DNA of 64,000 nt from Pseudacidovorax sp. (GTDB taxonomy: Bacteria > Pseudomonadota > Gammaproteobacteria > Burkholderiales > Burkholderiaceae_C): positions 1-64,000 of the forward strand of contig NZ_JAGOPN010000023.1 of assembly GCF_017991995.1 (NCBI RefSeq), written 5' to 3'. This document shows positions 32,370-42,895 of this stretch, piece by piece; the stretch's first letter is position 1; each line of letters opens with the position of its first letter. The position numbers and the translations under genes are program-made. The notes under the pieces are model-generated. The model was not told the origin of the DNA. It was given only the letters and a program-made list of their open reading frames with translations, and did no database searches.

Positions 32370-32835
32370 ACGCATCGATGACACCGCGCTGCCTTTGACA
32401 CCCGAGCAGCGCCTTGCCCAATCTCGGCTGGCTTTGCTGGATGCGCTCATCCCGCCTCCTCCGCCGCAGCGCGGCCACGCGACGGGTTCAAGGCAAGGTG
32501 TGGCGGCGCGGGGCGCGTCCGTGCTGCGAAAGCTGCCCTGGCTGGACATGGGCCGCAAAATGGCCCAGCGCTGGTGGCAGCGGCATCCCCTGCACGCCGC
32601 CGGGCAGCTTGCGCACCCTCTGTTGCAGGGCTACGCCAGCCGGCATCCTGCCAAGCTGGTGGCGGGAGCGGCTGCGGCGGGTTCGGTGCTCGCGCTGACC
32701 CGCCCATGGCGGCTCTTGTCCGGCACCGCGCTGCTGGCACTGCTGCTGCGCACCTCCGATGTGGCCGACCTCATCACCACCTTGGCCATGTCCCGCCCAG
32801 AACCAGAACCTCCCCCACGAAAGGAAATGCCATGA
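32356..32835 (+). CDS. Basic protein in the YqjK position
   Basis: A 159-residue protein with a Pro-run (LIPPPPPQRGH), a basic middle (LRKLPWLDMGRKMAQRWWQR) and a C-terminal hydrophobic stretch (LLSGTALLALLLRTSDVADL). I do not recognise a named domain; position and general character suggest a YqjK-like component. Its stop overlaps the ferritin-like start as ATGA. Confidence 0.72.
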   Translation: MPIAERIDDTALPLTPEQRLAQSRLALLDALIPPPPPQRGHATGSRQGVAARGASVLRKLPWLDMGRKMAQRWWQRHPLHAAGQLAHPLLQGYASRHPAKLVAGAAAAGSVLALTRPWRLLSGTALLALLLRTSDVADLITTLAMSRPEPEPPPRKEMP

Positions 32836-33374
32836 ACGACACCCTTGCAGCCCGCCAGCGCCTCGAACTCGACCAGAAGGCCATCGATGCCGCCGCCAAG
32901 AGCCTGGACGATGGCGCCGTGACGCCCAGCTACGGCCCCTGGCGCGACGACATCGTCAAGCTGCTCAATGACGCGCTCGCCACCGAACTGGTGTGTGTGC
33001 TGCGCTACAAGCGCCACTACTTCACCGCCAAGGGCGTCGAGTCGCCGGCGATTGCCGACGAATTCCTGGTGCATGCGAACGAAGAGTCCGCTCATGCCGA
33101 CCGCATTGCCGAGCGCATCGTGCAACTGGGCGGCGAGCCCAACTTCCAGCCCGACAGCCTGTCGAAGCGCAGCCATGCCGACTACGACGAGTCGAAGGAT
33201 CTGCAGGCCATGGTGCGTGCCAACCTCAAGGCCGAGCGCATCGCGGTCGAGAGCTATCGCCAGATGGTGGCCCTGATCGGCGACAAGGACCCGACCACCC
33301 GCCGCATGCTCGAGGAGATCCTCGCCGACGAGGAAGAGCATGCTGACGAGTTGAGCGACTGGATGGGCCAGTAA
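32832..33374 (+). CDS. Ferritin-like protein (bacterioferritin/DPS class)
   Basis: A 180-residue four-helix-bundle protein with di-iron-type ligands spread over the helices. These are Glu in ATELVCVLRYKRH, Glu/His in VHANEESAHADRI, Glu in AERIAVESYRQM, and Glu/His in DEEEHADEL. This pattern fits ferritin-like iron oxidation/storage or DNA-protection roles. It is the last gene of the small-envelope cluster and is coupled (ATGA) to the preceding gene, suggesting induction under the same stress. It is convergent with DUF429. Confidence 0.88.
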   Translation: MNDTLAARQRLELDQKAIDAAAKSLDDGAVTPSYGPWRDDIVKLLNDALATELVCVLRYKRHYFTAKGVESPAIADEFLVHANEESAHADRIAERIVQLGGEPNFQPDSLSKRSHADYDESKDLQAMVRANLKAERIAVESYRQMVALIGDKDPTTRRMLEEILADEEEHADELSDWMGQ

Positions 33375-33400
33375 GCCCTCGTCCGCTCACAGCGCGCCGG

Positions 33401-34222
33401 TCAGGCGCCGACGATCCAGCCTTCGAGCGGGTCCATCCGGGCCGGGAGTCCATACCCCGGCCCTTTGCTTTGGGCGCGCTGCGCGCCCCAGGCTGCCAGC
33501 ATGAGGCATAGCACGGCGTCCAGCGAGTCCCCGCTGCCATCGCAGGCCAGCACTTCGCGGAGCTCGCTCGACAAGGCGAGGCGCAGGCCCAGCCGCCCTT
33601 TGCCGGCCGCCAGATGGATGAGCAGGCGCTGCCGGGCCTCCAGGCGATCAGGCGTCTGCTTGGCGCGCTCGTCGCTCTTGTAGCTTTGCGTGCCGAGCAG
33701 GTCACGCGCCACCAGCCCGGGATAGGCCTCCAGCGCGACCTTGGGCGAGCCCGGCGTGCCGCCCTGCCCCGGCAGCCGCGCGCCAGCCGCCAGGAGTCGC
33801 GGCACGCCCGCATGCATCATCCAGGCGACCGGGGGATTGACCCACTTCATCGAGGGGCTCGAACCGGCCGGCCGGTCGGTGGCGCGGTGGGCGAACTTGC
33901 CGCCCACCGGGCGTGCGGCGCAGAAGGCGATGAATCGCTCACGCAGCTCGGCACGGCTCCATCCGCCGTAGACCGCCATGCAGGCCGTCCAGTCCAGCGG
34001 CCAGCCCTGGGCCAGCACGAACTCCCGCGGCAGGCCAAAGGGAAAGTCGAAACCGCCGACCCACGCCGGCTCGGCGGCGAGGCGGTCGGTCCAGGCGTCC
34101 AGCGTCGGAAAGCATTCCAGCGCCTCGACGATCACCTCGTCGCCATCGCACCGCCCCCAGGCCAGCACGATGGGCTTGCGGCGCGTGGGCGTGCTCGAGA
34201 AGTCGCAGCCGACCAGGCGCAT
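33401..34222 (-). CDS. DUF429 family protein
   Basis: A 273-residue soluble protein with an N-terminal MRLVGCDFSSTPTRRKPIVL, a GGFDFPFGLPREFV segment and a C-terminal CDGSGDSLDAVLCLMLAAWG. The conserved acidic residues and Gly-Cys-Asp start suggest the RNase H-like fold assigned to DUF429. Enzymatic activity is not established. It is the third gene of a folE-BLUF-DUF429 run, 35 bp after BLUF. Confidence 0.85.
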   Translation of the reverse strand: MRLVGCDFSSTPTRRKPIVLAWGRCDGDEVIVEALECFPTLDAWTDRLAAEPAWVGGFDFPFGLPREFVLAQGWPLDWTACMAVYGGWSRAELRERFIAFCAARPVGGKFAHRATDRPAGSSPSMKWVNPPVAWMMHAGVPRLLAAGARLPGQGGTPGSPKVALEAYPGLVARDLLGTQSYKSDERAKQTPDRLEARQRLLIHLAAGKGRLGLRLALSSELREVLACDGSGDSLDAVLCLMLAAWGAQRAQSKGPGYGLPARMDPLEGWIVGA

Positions 34223-34257
34223 CGCCCGCTGGACTGCCGCCGCGGCAGCGATGACCT

Positions 34258-34680
34258 TCAGGGCCTGCCGACGATGGCAGCCGTGGCCATCAGCTCTTCG
34301 AGAAGCGCCAGAGAGACCTTGCCCGAAACGGCATACGGATCAAGCTCGGGTCGCTCGGAATACTTGAGCACCGTACTCGCGTTGAGCTTGTTGAGATTGA
34401 CCTGGCCCATGGTCCAGCCACCGAATCGGCGCTCCTGGATCTCTTCGTAGTGCAGCAGCACCACGTCCTTGTGGCGAGGGTCCCGCAGGATGTGGGCGTA
34501 GAGGGCATTGACCGCCGTGCGTCCGCCCTCGAGCGCCTGCAGGAACACGCCACCCCCGTAGCAGAGGATGCCCGTGATACCGGACGCCATGTTGTGGGCC
34601 CGCCCGGTGGACAGGATGCTGTCGAGCGCGCCCGGCGACACGTCGACGGCGCGGCTGGCGTAGAGAAGGCGCACGAGCAT
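34258..34680 (-). CDS. BLUF-domain blue-light sensor
   Basis: A 140-residue protein consisting of one BLUF domain (about 1-95) plus a short helical tail. The FAD-sensing residues are in place: Tyr7 (RLLYAS), Asn30, Gln48 (VFLQALEG), Trp89 and Met91 (WTMG). Their spacings match those of AppA-type BLUF photoreceptors, so a working blue-light response is likely. There is no fused output domain, so it must act through a partner. It starts four bases after the folE stop, with AAGGGGTG inside the folE end as ribosome site. Confidence 0.93.
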   Translation of the reverse strand: MLVRLLYASRAVDVSPGALDSILSTGRAHNMASGITGILCYGGGVFLQALEGGRTAVNALYAHILRDPRHKDVVLLHYEEIQERRFGGWTMGQVNLNKLNASTVLKYSERPELDPYAVSGKVSLALLEELMATAAIVGRP

Positions 34681-34684
34681 GGCA

Positions 34685-35416
34685 TCACCCCTTGCGTGGA
34701 AGCAGCGCGAGGAATTCGCGGCGCAGGTTCGGGTCCTTGAGGAAGACGCCGCGCATGACGGAATTGATCATCTTGCTGTCCGTCTCCTTCACGCCGCGCC
34801 ACTGCATGCAGAAATGCTCGGCCTCCATCACCAGGGCGAGGCCGTCGGGCTGGGTCTTCTCCTGGATCAGGTCAGCCAACTGCACCACGGCCTCTTCCTG
34901 GATCTGCGGCCGGCCCATCACCCATTCGGCCAGCCGCGCGTACTTGGACAGACCGATCACGTTCGTGTGCTCGTTGGGCATCACGCCGATCCACAGCTTG
35001 CCCATGATGGGGCAGAAGTGGTGGGAGCAGGCACTGCGCACCGTGATCGGGCCGACGATCATCAACTCGTTCAGCCGCTCGGCATTGGGGAATTCGGTGA
35101 GGCTGGGCCCCTGCACGTAGCGGCCGCGGAACACCTCGTTGAGGTACATCTTGGCCACGCGGCGGGCCGTGTTCCCCGTGTTGTGGTCGCTGTCGATGTC
35201 GATCACCAGGCTGTGCAGCACATCGCGCATCTTGACCTCGACCTCGTCGAGCAGCGCCTCCAGCTCGCCCGGCTCGATGAACTCGGCGATGTTGTCGTTG
35301 GCGTGGAAGCGATGGCGTGCGGCCTTCAGGCGCTCGCGGATCTTGACGGAGACGGGCGTGCCCTCGTCGCTCGCCGCAACGGCGGAACGGTCCTCAGGCT
35401 GGGCGGGGATCAACAT
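34685..35416 (-). CDS. folE: GTP cyclohydrolase I
   Basis: A 243-residue type I enzyme converting GTP to 7,8-dihydroneopterin triphosphate, the first step of folate synthesis. Zinc ligands are visible in RSACSHHFCP (Cys130, His132 or His133) and Cys203 (EHFCMQW). The allosteric and active-site segments NEHTNVIGLSKYARLAEW and HNTGNTARRVAKMYLNEVF are typical. The protein is about 20 residues longer than the E. coli enzyme at the N-terminus. NudB, the next folate-pathway enzyme, is encoded 0.9 kb upstream on the same strand. Confidence 0.97.
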   Translation of the reverse strand: MLIPAQPEDRSAVAASDEGTPVSVKIRERLKAARHRFHANDNIAEFIEPGELEALLDEVEVKMRDVLHSLVIDIDSDHNTGNTARRVAKMYLNEVFRGRYVQGPSLTEFPNAERLNELMIVGPITVRSACSHHFCPIMGKLWIGVMPNEHTNVIGLSKYARLAEWVMGRPQIQEEAVVQLADLIQEKTQPDGLALVMEAEHFCMQWRGVKETDSKMINSVMRGVFLKDPNLRREFLALLPRKG

Positions 35417-35501
35417 GGGGCGGAATCGTAACAGCAGGGTTTTTTCACCACGGGCGCGCGGCGCCCAATCCCACGTACCGCCATGGGCCGCTGTGATCCG
35501 A

Positions 35502-35531
35502 CCATGGTGCGCCTCGCGTAGCGCACCACGG
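35502..35531 (-). terminator. Hairpin after the endonuclease/phosphatase-family gene
   Basis: An 11-bp stem with one mismatch (CCATGGTGCGC/GCGCACCACGG) and an 8-base loop, just past that gene's stop on the minus strand and before folE. There is no T-run, so it may be a rho-assisted stop or an mRNA-stabilising end. Confidence 0.45.
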
Positions 35532-35543
35532 CTGCCTGCACAT

Positions 35544-36332
35544 TCAGTCCAACGCGAACTCGGCCACCAGCGGCAGGTGGTCCGACATGCGGGCCCAGAT
35601 GCGCCCGCGCGGCACCGACAGCGACACGGGCCGCAGCCCCCGGCCGTAGATGAAGTCCAGCTGCGCCAGCGGCAACCGCGAGGGATAGGTCGCGCAGCGC
35701 GGCATCACCAGATCGACCAGGCCAACATCGTTCATGGCGGGCCGCATGCGCGCACCCCAGTCGTTGAAGTCGCCGGCCACAACGAGCGGCTCGCCGGGGG
35801 GCACCTCGCGTTCGATGTAGCGCTGCAGCTGCGCCACCTGCCGCACCCGGCTGCCACGGATCAGCCCCAGGTGCACGACGATGGCATGCACCGGCTGGCT
35901 GCCGAGGGTCACTTCCACATGCAGCAGGCCGCGCTGTTCGAAGCGGTGGTCGGACATGTCCTCATGGCCATGGCGCACCACCGGCCAGCGCGTGAGCAGC
36001 GCATTGCCGTGCTCGCCGTGGCGGGTGTAGGCATTGGTCTCGTAGACGGCCCGGTAGCCCTCGGGGCAGAGGAAGTCGGCCTGCGGCTGCTCCGGCCAGC
36101 GGGCGAAGCGGCGCTCGCCCTGGCGGTTGAGCTTGCGCACTTCCTGCAGGCACACCAGGTCGGCATCGAGCTGCTCGACCGCATGGCCCAGGTTGTGGAT
36201 CTCCAGCCGCCGCGCCGGGCCCACGCCCTGCACGCCCTTGTGGATGTTGTAGGTGGCCACCCTCAGCGTCGACAGGGCGCCGAACTCGCTTTCGGCCCGC
36301 CCGGGATCGCTCGTGGCATGCGCAGCAGTCAT
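35544..36332 (-). CDS. Endonuclease/exonuclease/phosphatase family protein
   Basis: A 262-residue metal-dependent phosphodiesterase/phosphatase fold. Core motifs are RVATYNIHKG, DLVCLQEVRK, VAGDFNDWG and the terminal RMSDHLPLVAEF, carrying the catalytic Asn, Glu, Asp and His. It has no signal peptide, and substrates of the family range from DNA to phosphoinositides. The gene starts within the last codons of nudB (ATGA overlap), so the pair is probably translated together. This mirrors a frequent proteobacterial nudB-EEP arrangement. Confidence 0.9.
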   Translation of the reverse strand: MTAAHATSDPGRAESEFGALSTLRVATYNIHKGVQGVGPARRLEIHNLGHAVEQLDADLVCLQEVRKLNRQGERRFARWPEQPQADFLCPEGYRAVYETNAYTRHGEHGNALLTRWPVVRHGHEDMSDHRFEQRGLLHVEVTLGSQPVHAIVVHLGLIRGSRVRQVAQLQRYIEREVPPGEPLVVAGDFNDWGARMRPAMNDVGLVDLVMPRCATYPSRLPLAQLDFIYGRGLRPVSLSVPRGRIWARMSDHLPLVAEFALD

Positions 36333-36805
36333 GCGCGAAATTGTGGCAGCAGCAGGATGGCTTCCGCGTTGGAAGGGGAAAAGCAGGCGTCGGCCGCCTC
36401 GCGCCAGGGCAGCCACTGCCAGGCATCGTGCTCGCGCGGTGCCAGGACCGGCGTGACGGCCTCGGGCACGCACAGGCCGAAGAGGTGCTCGGTGTTGCGC
36501 GTCACGCCCGGCGCATAGCGGTGCTGCCAGCGGGGATAGATGTCGTAGACGTTCTCGAGGCCCCAGTCCTGCAGGGGCAGCGGCGTGCCGGGGCCGCAGC
36601 GGATGCCGGTCTCCTCGGCCACCTCGCGCACCGCGGTGGCGGCCCAGCTTTCCTCGGGCCAGTCCTTGCTGCCGGTCACCGACTGCCAGAAGGCGGGCGC
36701 GATGCCGGCCCGGCGGATCAGCAGCACCTCCAGCGCCGGCGTGTGGATGACCACCAGCACCGACTGCGGGATCTTGTAGGCCGGCAGCGTTGCGTCTGGA
36801 ACCAT
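36329..36805 (-). CDS. nudB: Dihydroneopterin triphosphate diphosphatase
   Basis: A 158-residue Nudix hydrolase. The complete Nudix box begins at GSKDWPEESW and continues through the REVAEETGI end. Flanking features (IPQSVLVVIHTP at the N-terminus, the conserved W and H in HDAWQWLPW) match NudB, which removes pyrophosphate from the FolE product. Start chosen at the ATG before VPDATLPAYK; an upstream ATG lies within a hairpin. It follows aspS on the minus strand, as in many proteobacteria. Confidence 0.9.
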   Translation of the reverse strand: MVPDATLPAYKIPQSVLVVIHTPALEVLLIRRAGIAPAFWQSVTGSKDWPEESWAATAVREVAEETGIRCGPGTPLPLQDWGLENVYDIYPRWQHRYAPGVTRNTEHLFGLCVPEAVTPVLAPREHDAWQWLPWREAADACFSPSNAEAILLLPQFRA

Positions 36806-36823
36806 GGTGTGCCGACCGCTGTG

Positions 36824-36865
36824 CCCGGCTGCCGCGCCCCTGTGCAAAGGAGCACGGCAGCCGGG
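36824..36865 (-). terminator. Hairpin between aspS and nudB
   Basis: A perfect 11-bp stem (CCCGGCTGCCG/CGGCAGCCGGG) around a 20-base loop, 9 bases past the aspS stop. There is no T-run. It may terminate or attenuate transcription into nudB. Confidence 0.5.
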
Positions 36866-36874
36866 GGCCGCGCG

Positions 36875-38683
<1,809 letters not shown>

Positions 38684-38695
38684 GCTTTGCTTCCT

Positions 38696-38713
38696 GCGCC
38701 CCGCGCGGGGCGC
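38696..38713. promoter_or_regulatory. 18-bp perfect palindrome before aspS
   Basis: GCGCCCCGCGCGGGGCGC reads the same on both strands. It lies 12 bases from the aspS start, immediately upstream of AGGAAG. In RNA it could form a short hairpin or mediate pairing near the ribosome site; in DNA it could be an operator. It also sits 17 bases past the DUF502 stop, so a terminator role is possible. Confidence 0.5.
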
Positions 38714-38729
38714 CTTCTTGTTTGTGATG

Positions 38730-39353
38730 TCAGGATTGCTTGGTGGGCAGCGCGGCAGGGCCGCCCGGCACCACCACGCCCATCGAGACGATGTACTTCA
38801 GCGCCTCGTCCACGCTCATCTTCAGCTCGATGCAGTCGCTGCGCCGGAGCATGACGAAGTAACCGCCCGTGGGGTTGGGCGTGGTGGGCACGTACACGCC
38901 CAGGTAGTCGCCATGCAGGTGGTTGATCACGTCGCCACCGGGCGCGCCAGTGACAAAGGCGATGGTCCACATGCCCTCGCGCGGCCACTGCACCAGCACC
39001 GCGGTGCGGAATGCGTTGCCGCTCTCGGAGAACAGCGTGTCCGAGACCTGCTTGACGCTGGAGTAGATGGAGCGCACCACCGGGATGCGGCGCACCAGTG
39101 CATCGCCCCAACCCAGCAGCCGCTTGCCGATGAAGTTGCTGGCGACGGCACCGACCGCCAGCAGGATGGCCAGCGTGAGCAGCACGCCCAGCCCGCGGAT
39201 GCGGTGGGCGGACAGCCATTCCTGCCAATCCTCGGGCAGCAGCCACAAGGTCTGATCGAGGGTGCCGACGATCCAGTTGAGCACGCCCAGGGTCACGGCC
39301 AGAGGCACGATGACCAGGAGGCCGGACAGGAGCCACTTGCGCAGGGCGAGCAT
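38730..39353 (-). CDS. DUF502 membrane protein
   Basis: A 207-residue protein with two N-terminal membrane helices ([20 protein letters not shown] and [20 protein letters not shown]) and a soluble beta-rich domain containing [19 protein letters not shown]. Both are hallmarks of DUF502. Function is unknown. It lies between the FmdB-type gene and aspS on the minus strand, an order often seen in betaproteobacteria. Confidence 0.92.
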   Translation of the reverse strand: MLALRKWLLSGLLVIVPLAVTLGVLNWIVGTLDQTLWLLPEDWQEWLSAHRIRGLGVLLTLAILLAVGAVASNFIGKRLLGWGDALVRRIPVVRSIYSSVKQVSDTLFSESGNAFRTAVLVQWPREGMWTIAFVTGAPGGDVINHLHGDYLGVYVPTTPNPTGGYFVMLRRSDCIELKMSVDEALKYIVSMGVVVPGGPAALPTKQS

Positions 39354-39375
39354 GGTGCGGTGTGCGAGGCGAGGG

Positions 39376-39702
39376 TCAGTCGGCCTTGGCGGCAGGCGCC
39401 GGAGCCGGGGCGGGCGCAGCAGGCGCCGGCGAGGCCGCTGCAGGCGCGGGCGCCGCGGCATCACCGCTGGCGGGGGCCGGCGCCGGGGCGTTGCCGCCGG
39501 ACTTGGCGGTGTTGGAGCCGCCCTCACGGAAATCGGTGACGTACCAGCCGGAGCCCTTGAGCTGGAAGCCGGCAGCGGTCAATTGCTTGCTGAACGAGGC
39601 CGCACCGCAGGAAGGGCAGACGGTGAGCGGCGCATCCGACATCTTCTGCAGCACATCCTTGGCAAAGCCGCAGGCGCTGCATTTGTAGGCGTAGATGGGC
39701 AT
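39376..39702 (-). CDS. FmdB-type zinc-ribbon protein
   Basis: A 108-residue protein whose first 45 residues are a zinc ribbon with Cys8/Cys11 and Cys29/Cys32 (YKCSACG, VCPSCG), the FmdB/CxxC_CXXC_SSSS family. The last ~40 residues are an Ala/Pro low-complexity tail, probably unstructured. It may be a regulator or metal-binding adaptor. A consensus -10 box precedes it, making it the likely first gene of the FmdB-DUF502-aspS transcript. Confidence 0.93.
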   Translation of the reverse strand: MPIYAYKCSACGFAKDVLQKMSDAPLTVCPSCGAASFSKQLTAAGFQLKGSGWYVTDFREGGSNTAKSGGNAPAPAPASGDAAAPAPAAASPAPAAPAPAPAPAAKAD

Positions 39703-39762
39703 GGAAAAAGCTGCTGAAAAGACGTGAAACGGGCGGCCGGCGGCCGCCGCGCAAAGCCGACG

Positions 39763-39768
39763 ATTATA
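39763..39768 (-). promoter_or_regulatory. -10 box upstream of the FmdB gene
   Basis: An exact TATAAT on the minus strand, 60 bases before the FmdB start, in a GC-rich gap. The matching -35 position reads GGGAAA, a poor fit, so the promoter may depend on an activator or a different sigma contact. Confidence 0.5.
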
Positions 39769-39826
39769 GGCGCCGACCCCGGGCTTTCCCCAGCCGGACG
39801 CCTCGACGGCCTGCCCTTGTCGCGCC

Positions 39827-41269
39827 TTATTCCCCGGCCAGCATCCGGTGCGGCATGCGCCGGTTGGCCACCCACTGCGGCATCAGGGAGCCCACCACCA
39901 TGCCCGCCGCGGAGGCGAGGACGCCGGCCAGCTGCGCCGGGAACACCTCGCCCCACGGCAGCGCCAGGCCGGCCAGCCAGACGCCGACGCCCAGCAGCAC
40001 GGCGGCCACGGCACCTTGCGTGGTGGCCCGGTTCCAGTACAAGCCAAAGACCAGCGGCACGAAGGCGCCGACCAGCGGCACCTGGTAGGCGCCGGACACC
40101 AGCTCGTAGATCGAGGTGCCCTGCATGCGGATGGCATAGGCCAGCACCGCCCCACTGAACACCAGCACGGTGATGCGCATGGTGCGCAGGTTTTCGCGGT
40201 CCGTGCCCTGGGGACGGAACTGGCGCCAGATGTTCTCGGTGAAGGTCACGCTGGGTGCCAGCAGCGTCGCCGAGGCGGTGGACTTGATGGCCGACAGCAG
40301 CGCGCCGAAGAAGAAGACCTGCATGATGAAAGGCATCTTCTCCATCACCAGCGTGGGCAGCACCTTCTGCGGATCCTCCTTGAGCAACGCCGTGGTCTGC
40401 TCGGGCATGATGATCAGCGCGCTCGCCACCAGGAACATGGGCACGGCTGCGAACAGGATGTAGGCCACGCCGCCGATCACCGGGCCGCGCGTGGCAGCCT
40501 TCACGTTGTTGGCCGACATCACGCGCTGGAACACGTCCTGCTGCGGAATGGAGCCCAGCATCATCGTGATGGCCGCAGCGAAGAAGAAGACGATGTCGTG
40601 CCAGCTGGGCTCGGGCCAGAACTTGAAGAGCTCCTTGCTCGCCGCCAGGTCGATCACCTTGTCGGCGCCGCCGGCCATGTTGCCCGCAAAGACCGCGATG
40701 ATCGACAGGCCCGCCACCAGGATGATCATCTGCACGAAGTCGGTGACGGCCACCGACCACATGCCGCCGAAGAGCGTGTACGCCAGGATGGAGATCACGC
40801 CGATCACCATGCCCCCCGGCACGCTCACCGCGCCGCCCGACAGCAGGTTGAACACCAGCCCCAGCGCCGTGACCTGCGCCGACACCCAGCCCAGGTAGCT
40901 CAGCATGATGATCAGCGAGCACACCACCTCGATGAACCGGCCATAGCGCTCGCGGTAGTAGTCGCTGATGGTCAGCAGCGTCATGCGGTAGAGCTTGCCG
41001 GCGAAGAACAGGCCGACCAGGATCAGGCAGGTGCCGGCGCCGAACGGGTCTTCCACCACGCCGCCCAGGCCGCCCTCGATGAACTTGGCCGGGATGCCCA
41101 GCACCGTTTCCGACCCGAACCAGGTGGCGAAGGTGGTGGTCACGATCATGAACAACGGCAGATGCCGGCCGGCGATCGCGAAGTCGGTCGTGTTCTTCAC
41201 CCGCCGGGCCGCGTACAGGCCGATGCCGATGGTGACCAGCAGGTAGACGATGACCAGTGACAGCAGCAC
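39827..41269 (-). CDS. Sodium:solute symporter family protein
   Basis: A 480-residue transporter with about thirteen hydrophobic segments. The SSS-family signature lies in the region around WFGSETVLGIPAKFIEGGLG, with the early GRHLPLFMIVTTTFATWFGS. The substrate is unclear: proline, pantothenate, acetate and others belong to this fold. It lies 60 bp after ubiB on the minus strand and may be co-transcribed with the ubiquinone genes, though no functional link is obvious. Confidence 0.92.
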   Translation of the reverse strand: MLLSLVIVYLLVTIGIGLYAARRVKNTTDFAIAGRHLPLFMIVTTTFATWFGSETVLGIPAKFIEGGLGGVVEDPFGAGTCLILVGLFFAGKLYRMTLLTISDYYRERYGRFIEVVCSLIIMLSYLGWVSAQVTALGLVFNLLSGGAVSVPGGMVIGVISILAYTLFGGMWSVAVTDFVQMIILVAGLSIIAVFAGNMAGGADKVIDLAASKELFKFWPEPSWHDIVFFFAAAITMMLGSIPQQDVFQRVMSANNVKAATRGPVIGGVAYILFAAVPMFLVASALIIMPEQTTALLKEDPQKVLPTLVMEKMPFIMQVFFFGALLSAIKSTASATLLAPSVTFTENIWRQFRPQGTDRENLRTMRITVLVFSGAVLAYAIRMQGTSIYELVSGAYQVPLVGAFVPLVFGLYWNRATTQGAVAAVLLGVGVWLAGLALPWGEVFPAQLAGVLASAAGMVVGSLMPQWVANRRMPHRMLAGE

Positions 41270-41329
41270 GACGGGTTCTCCTCGATAAAGGCTTGTTGTT
41301 GGAACCGGAAGGAAAAGGCGGGAAAGTGC

Positions 41330-42895
41330 TCAGAGCCAGTGCAACCGTGGCAGCACCTGCATGACCAGCACGCCCAATACAAAACCCGTGCCACCCCAGA
41401 TCACGGCCTGCAGCAGCCGGTGGGTGCGCTTGTGCGCGGCCAGCAGTTCCTGCAGCTCGCGGCGGTCGTCGCCGGGACGCTGCGCCAGGTAGTCGTGCAG
41501 CAGGCGCGGCAACTGCGGCAGCAGCTTGGCGTAGCGCGGGCCCTCGGCGCGCAGCTGCTCCCACAGCTTGCGCGGGCCGATCTGATCGGCCATCCACTTC
41601 TCCAGGAAGGGCTTGGCCGTGGCCCACAGGTCCAGCTCGGGGTCGAGCTGGCGACCCAGGCCCTCGATGTTGAGCAGCGTCTTCTGCAGCAGCACCAGCT
41701 GCGGCTGGATCTCCACATGGAAGCGACGCGAGGTCTGGAACAGGCGCATCAGCACCATCCCCAGCGAGATCTGCCGCAGCGGCCGGTCGAAGTAGGGCTC
41801 GCACACCGTGCGGATGGCGGCCTCCAGTTCGTCGATGCGCGTGCCGGGCGGCACCCAGCCGCTTTCCAGGTGCAGCTCGGCAACGCGCTTGTAGTCGCGG
41901 CGGAAGAAGGCCGCGAAGTTCTGCGCCAGGTATTCCTTGTCGGACTCGGTGAGCGTGCCCACGATGCCGAAGTCCAGCGCGATGTAGCGGCCGAAGGTCT
42001 CGGGCGCCAGACTCACCTGGATGTTGCCCGGGTGCATGTCGCCGTGGAAGAAGCCGTCGCGGAACACCTGGGTGAAGAAGATGGTCACGCCGTCGCGGGC
42101 CAGCTTCTTGATGTCCACGCCGGCCGCACGGATGCGGTCGAGCTGGGCGATGGGCACGCCCTTCATGCGCTCCATCACCATCACTTCGGGATGGCACCAG
42201 TCCCAGAACATCTCGGGGATCAGCAGCATGTCGAGCTTGGCCATGTTGCGCCGCAGCTGGGCGGCATTGGCCGCCTCGCGCACCAGGTCCAGCTCGTCGT
42301 GCAGGTACTTGTCGAACTCGGCCACCACCTGCCGCGGCTTCAGCCGCTTGCCGTCGGCCGACAGGCCCTCGACCCAGCCGGCCATCATGGCCATCAGCTC
42401 CAGGTCCTTGTCGATGACCTTGCGCATGCCCGGGCGCAGGACCTTGACGGCGACTTCGCGCAGGCTGCCGTCGGGCAGGCGCAGGGTGGCGAAGTGCACC
42501 TGCGCAATGGAGGCACTCGCCACCGGCGTGGTGTCGAACTGCTCGAAGATCTCGGCAATGGGCCGGCGAAAGGCACGCTCGATGGTCGCCACGGCAATGG
42601 CCGAGTCGAAGGGCGGCACCCGGTCCTGCAGCCAGGCCAGTTCGTCGGCGATGTCGGGCGGCAGCAGGTCGCGCCGCGTGGACAGCACCTGGCCGAACTT
42701 GACGAAGATCGGGCCCAGGCTTTCGAGTGCCTCGCGAAGGCGTTGCCCGCGCGGCGCCTCCAGGCGCCGGCCCAGCGTCAGGATGCGCGCCAGCCGGCGA
42801 ATCAGCGGATTCTGGAAGCTGGTGAGGACGAGCTCGTCCAGGCCGTAGCGCAATGCGACCCAGACGATGAAGAAGCCGCGGGCGATGCGCCTCAT
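41330..42895 (-). CDS. ubiB: Ubiquinone biosynthesis kinase-like protein UbiB
   Basis: A 521-residue atypical protein-kinase-like ATPase needed for aerobic ubiquinone synthesis, anchored by a C-terminal double membrane segment ([19 protein letters not shown]). Family motifs are [20 protein letters not shown] (the KxGQ signature), [11 protein letters not shown] (Ala-rich nucleotide loop), VAVKVLRPG (Lys), and GDMHPGN and ALDFGIVG (catalytic loops). The start overlaps the ubiJ stop (ATGA). It is probably part of the Ubi accessory complex. Confidence 0.97.
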   Translation of the reverse strand: MRRIARGFFIVWVALRYGLDELVLTSFQNPLIRRLARILTLGRRLEAPRGQRLREALESLGPIFVKFGQVLSTRRDLLPPDIADELAWLQDRVPPFDSAIAVATIERAFRRPIAEIFEQFDTTPVASASIAQVHFATLRLPDGSLREVAVKVLRPGMRKVIDKDLELMAMMAGWVEGLSADGKRLKPRQVVAEFDKYLHDELDLVREAANAAQLRRNMAKLDMLLIPEMFWDWCHPEVMVMERMKGVPIAQLDRIRAAGVDIKKLARDGVTIFFTQVFRDGFFHGDMHPGNIQVSLAPETFGRYIALDFGIVGTLTESDKEYLAQNFAAFFRRDYKRVAELHLESGWVPPGTRIDELEAAIRTVCEPYFDRPLRQISLGMVLMRLFQTSRRFHVEIQPQLVLLQKTLLNIEGLGRQLDPELDLWATAKPFLEKWMADQIGPRKLWEQLRAEGPRYAKLLPQLPRLLHDYLAQRPGDDRRELQELLAAHKRTHRLLQAVIWGGTGFVLGVLVMQVLPRLHWL

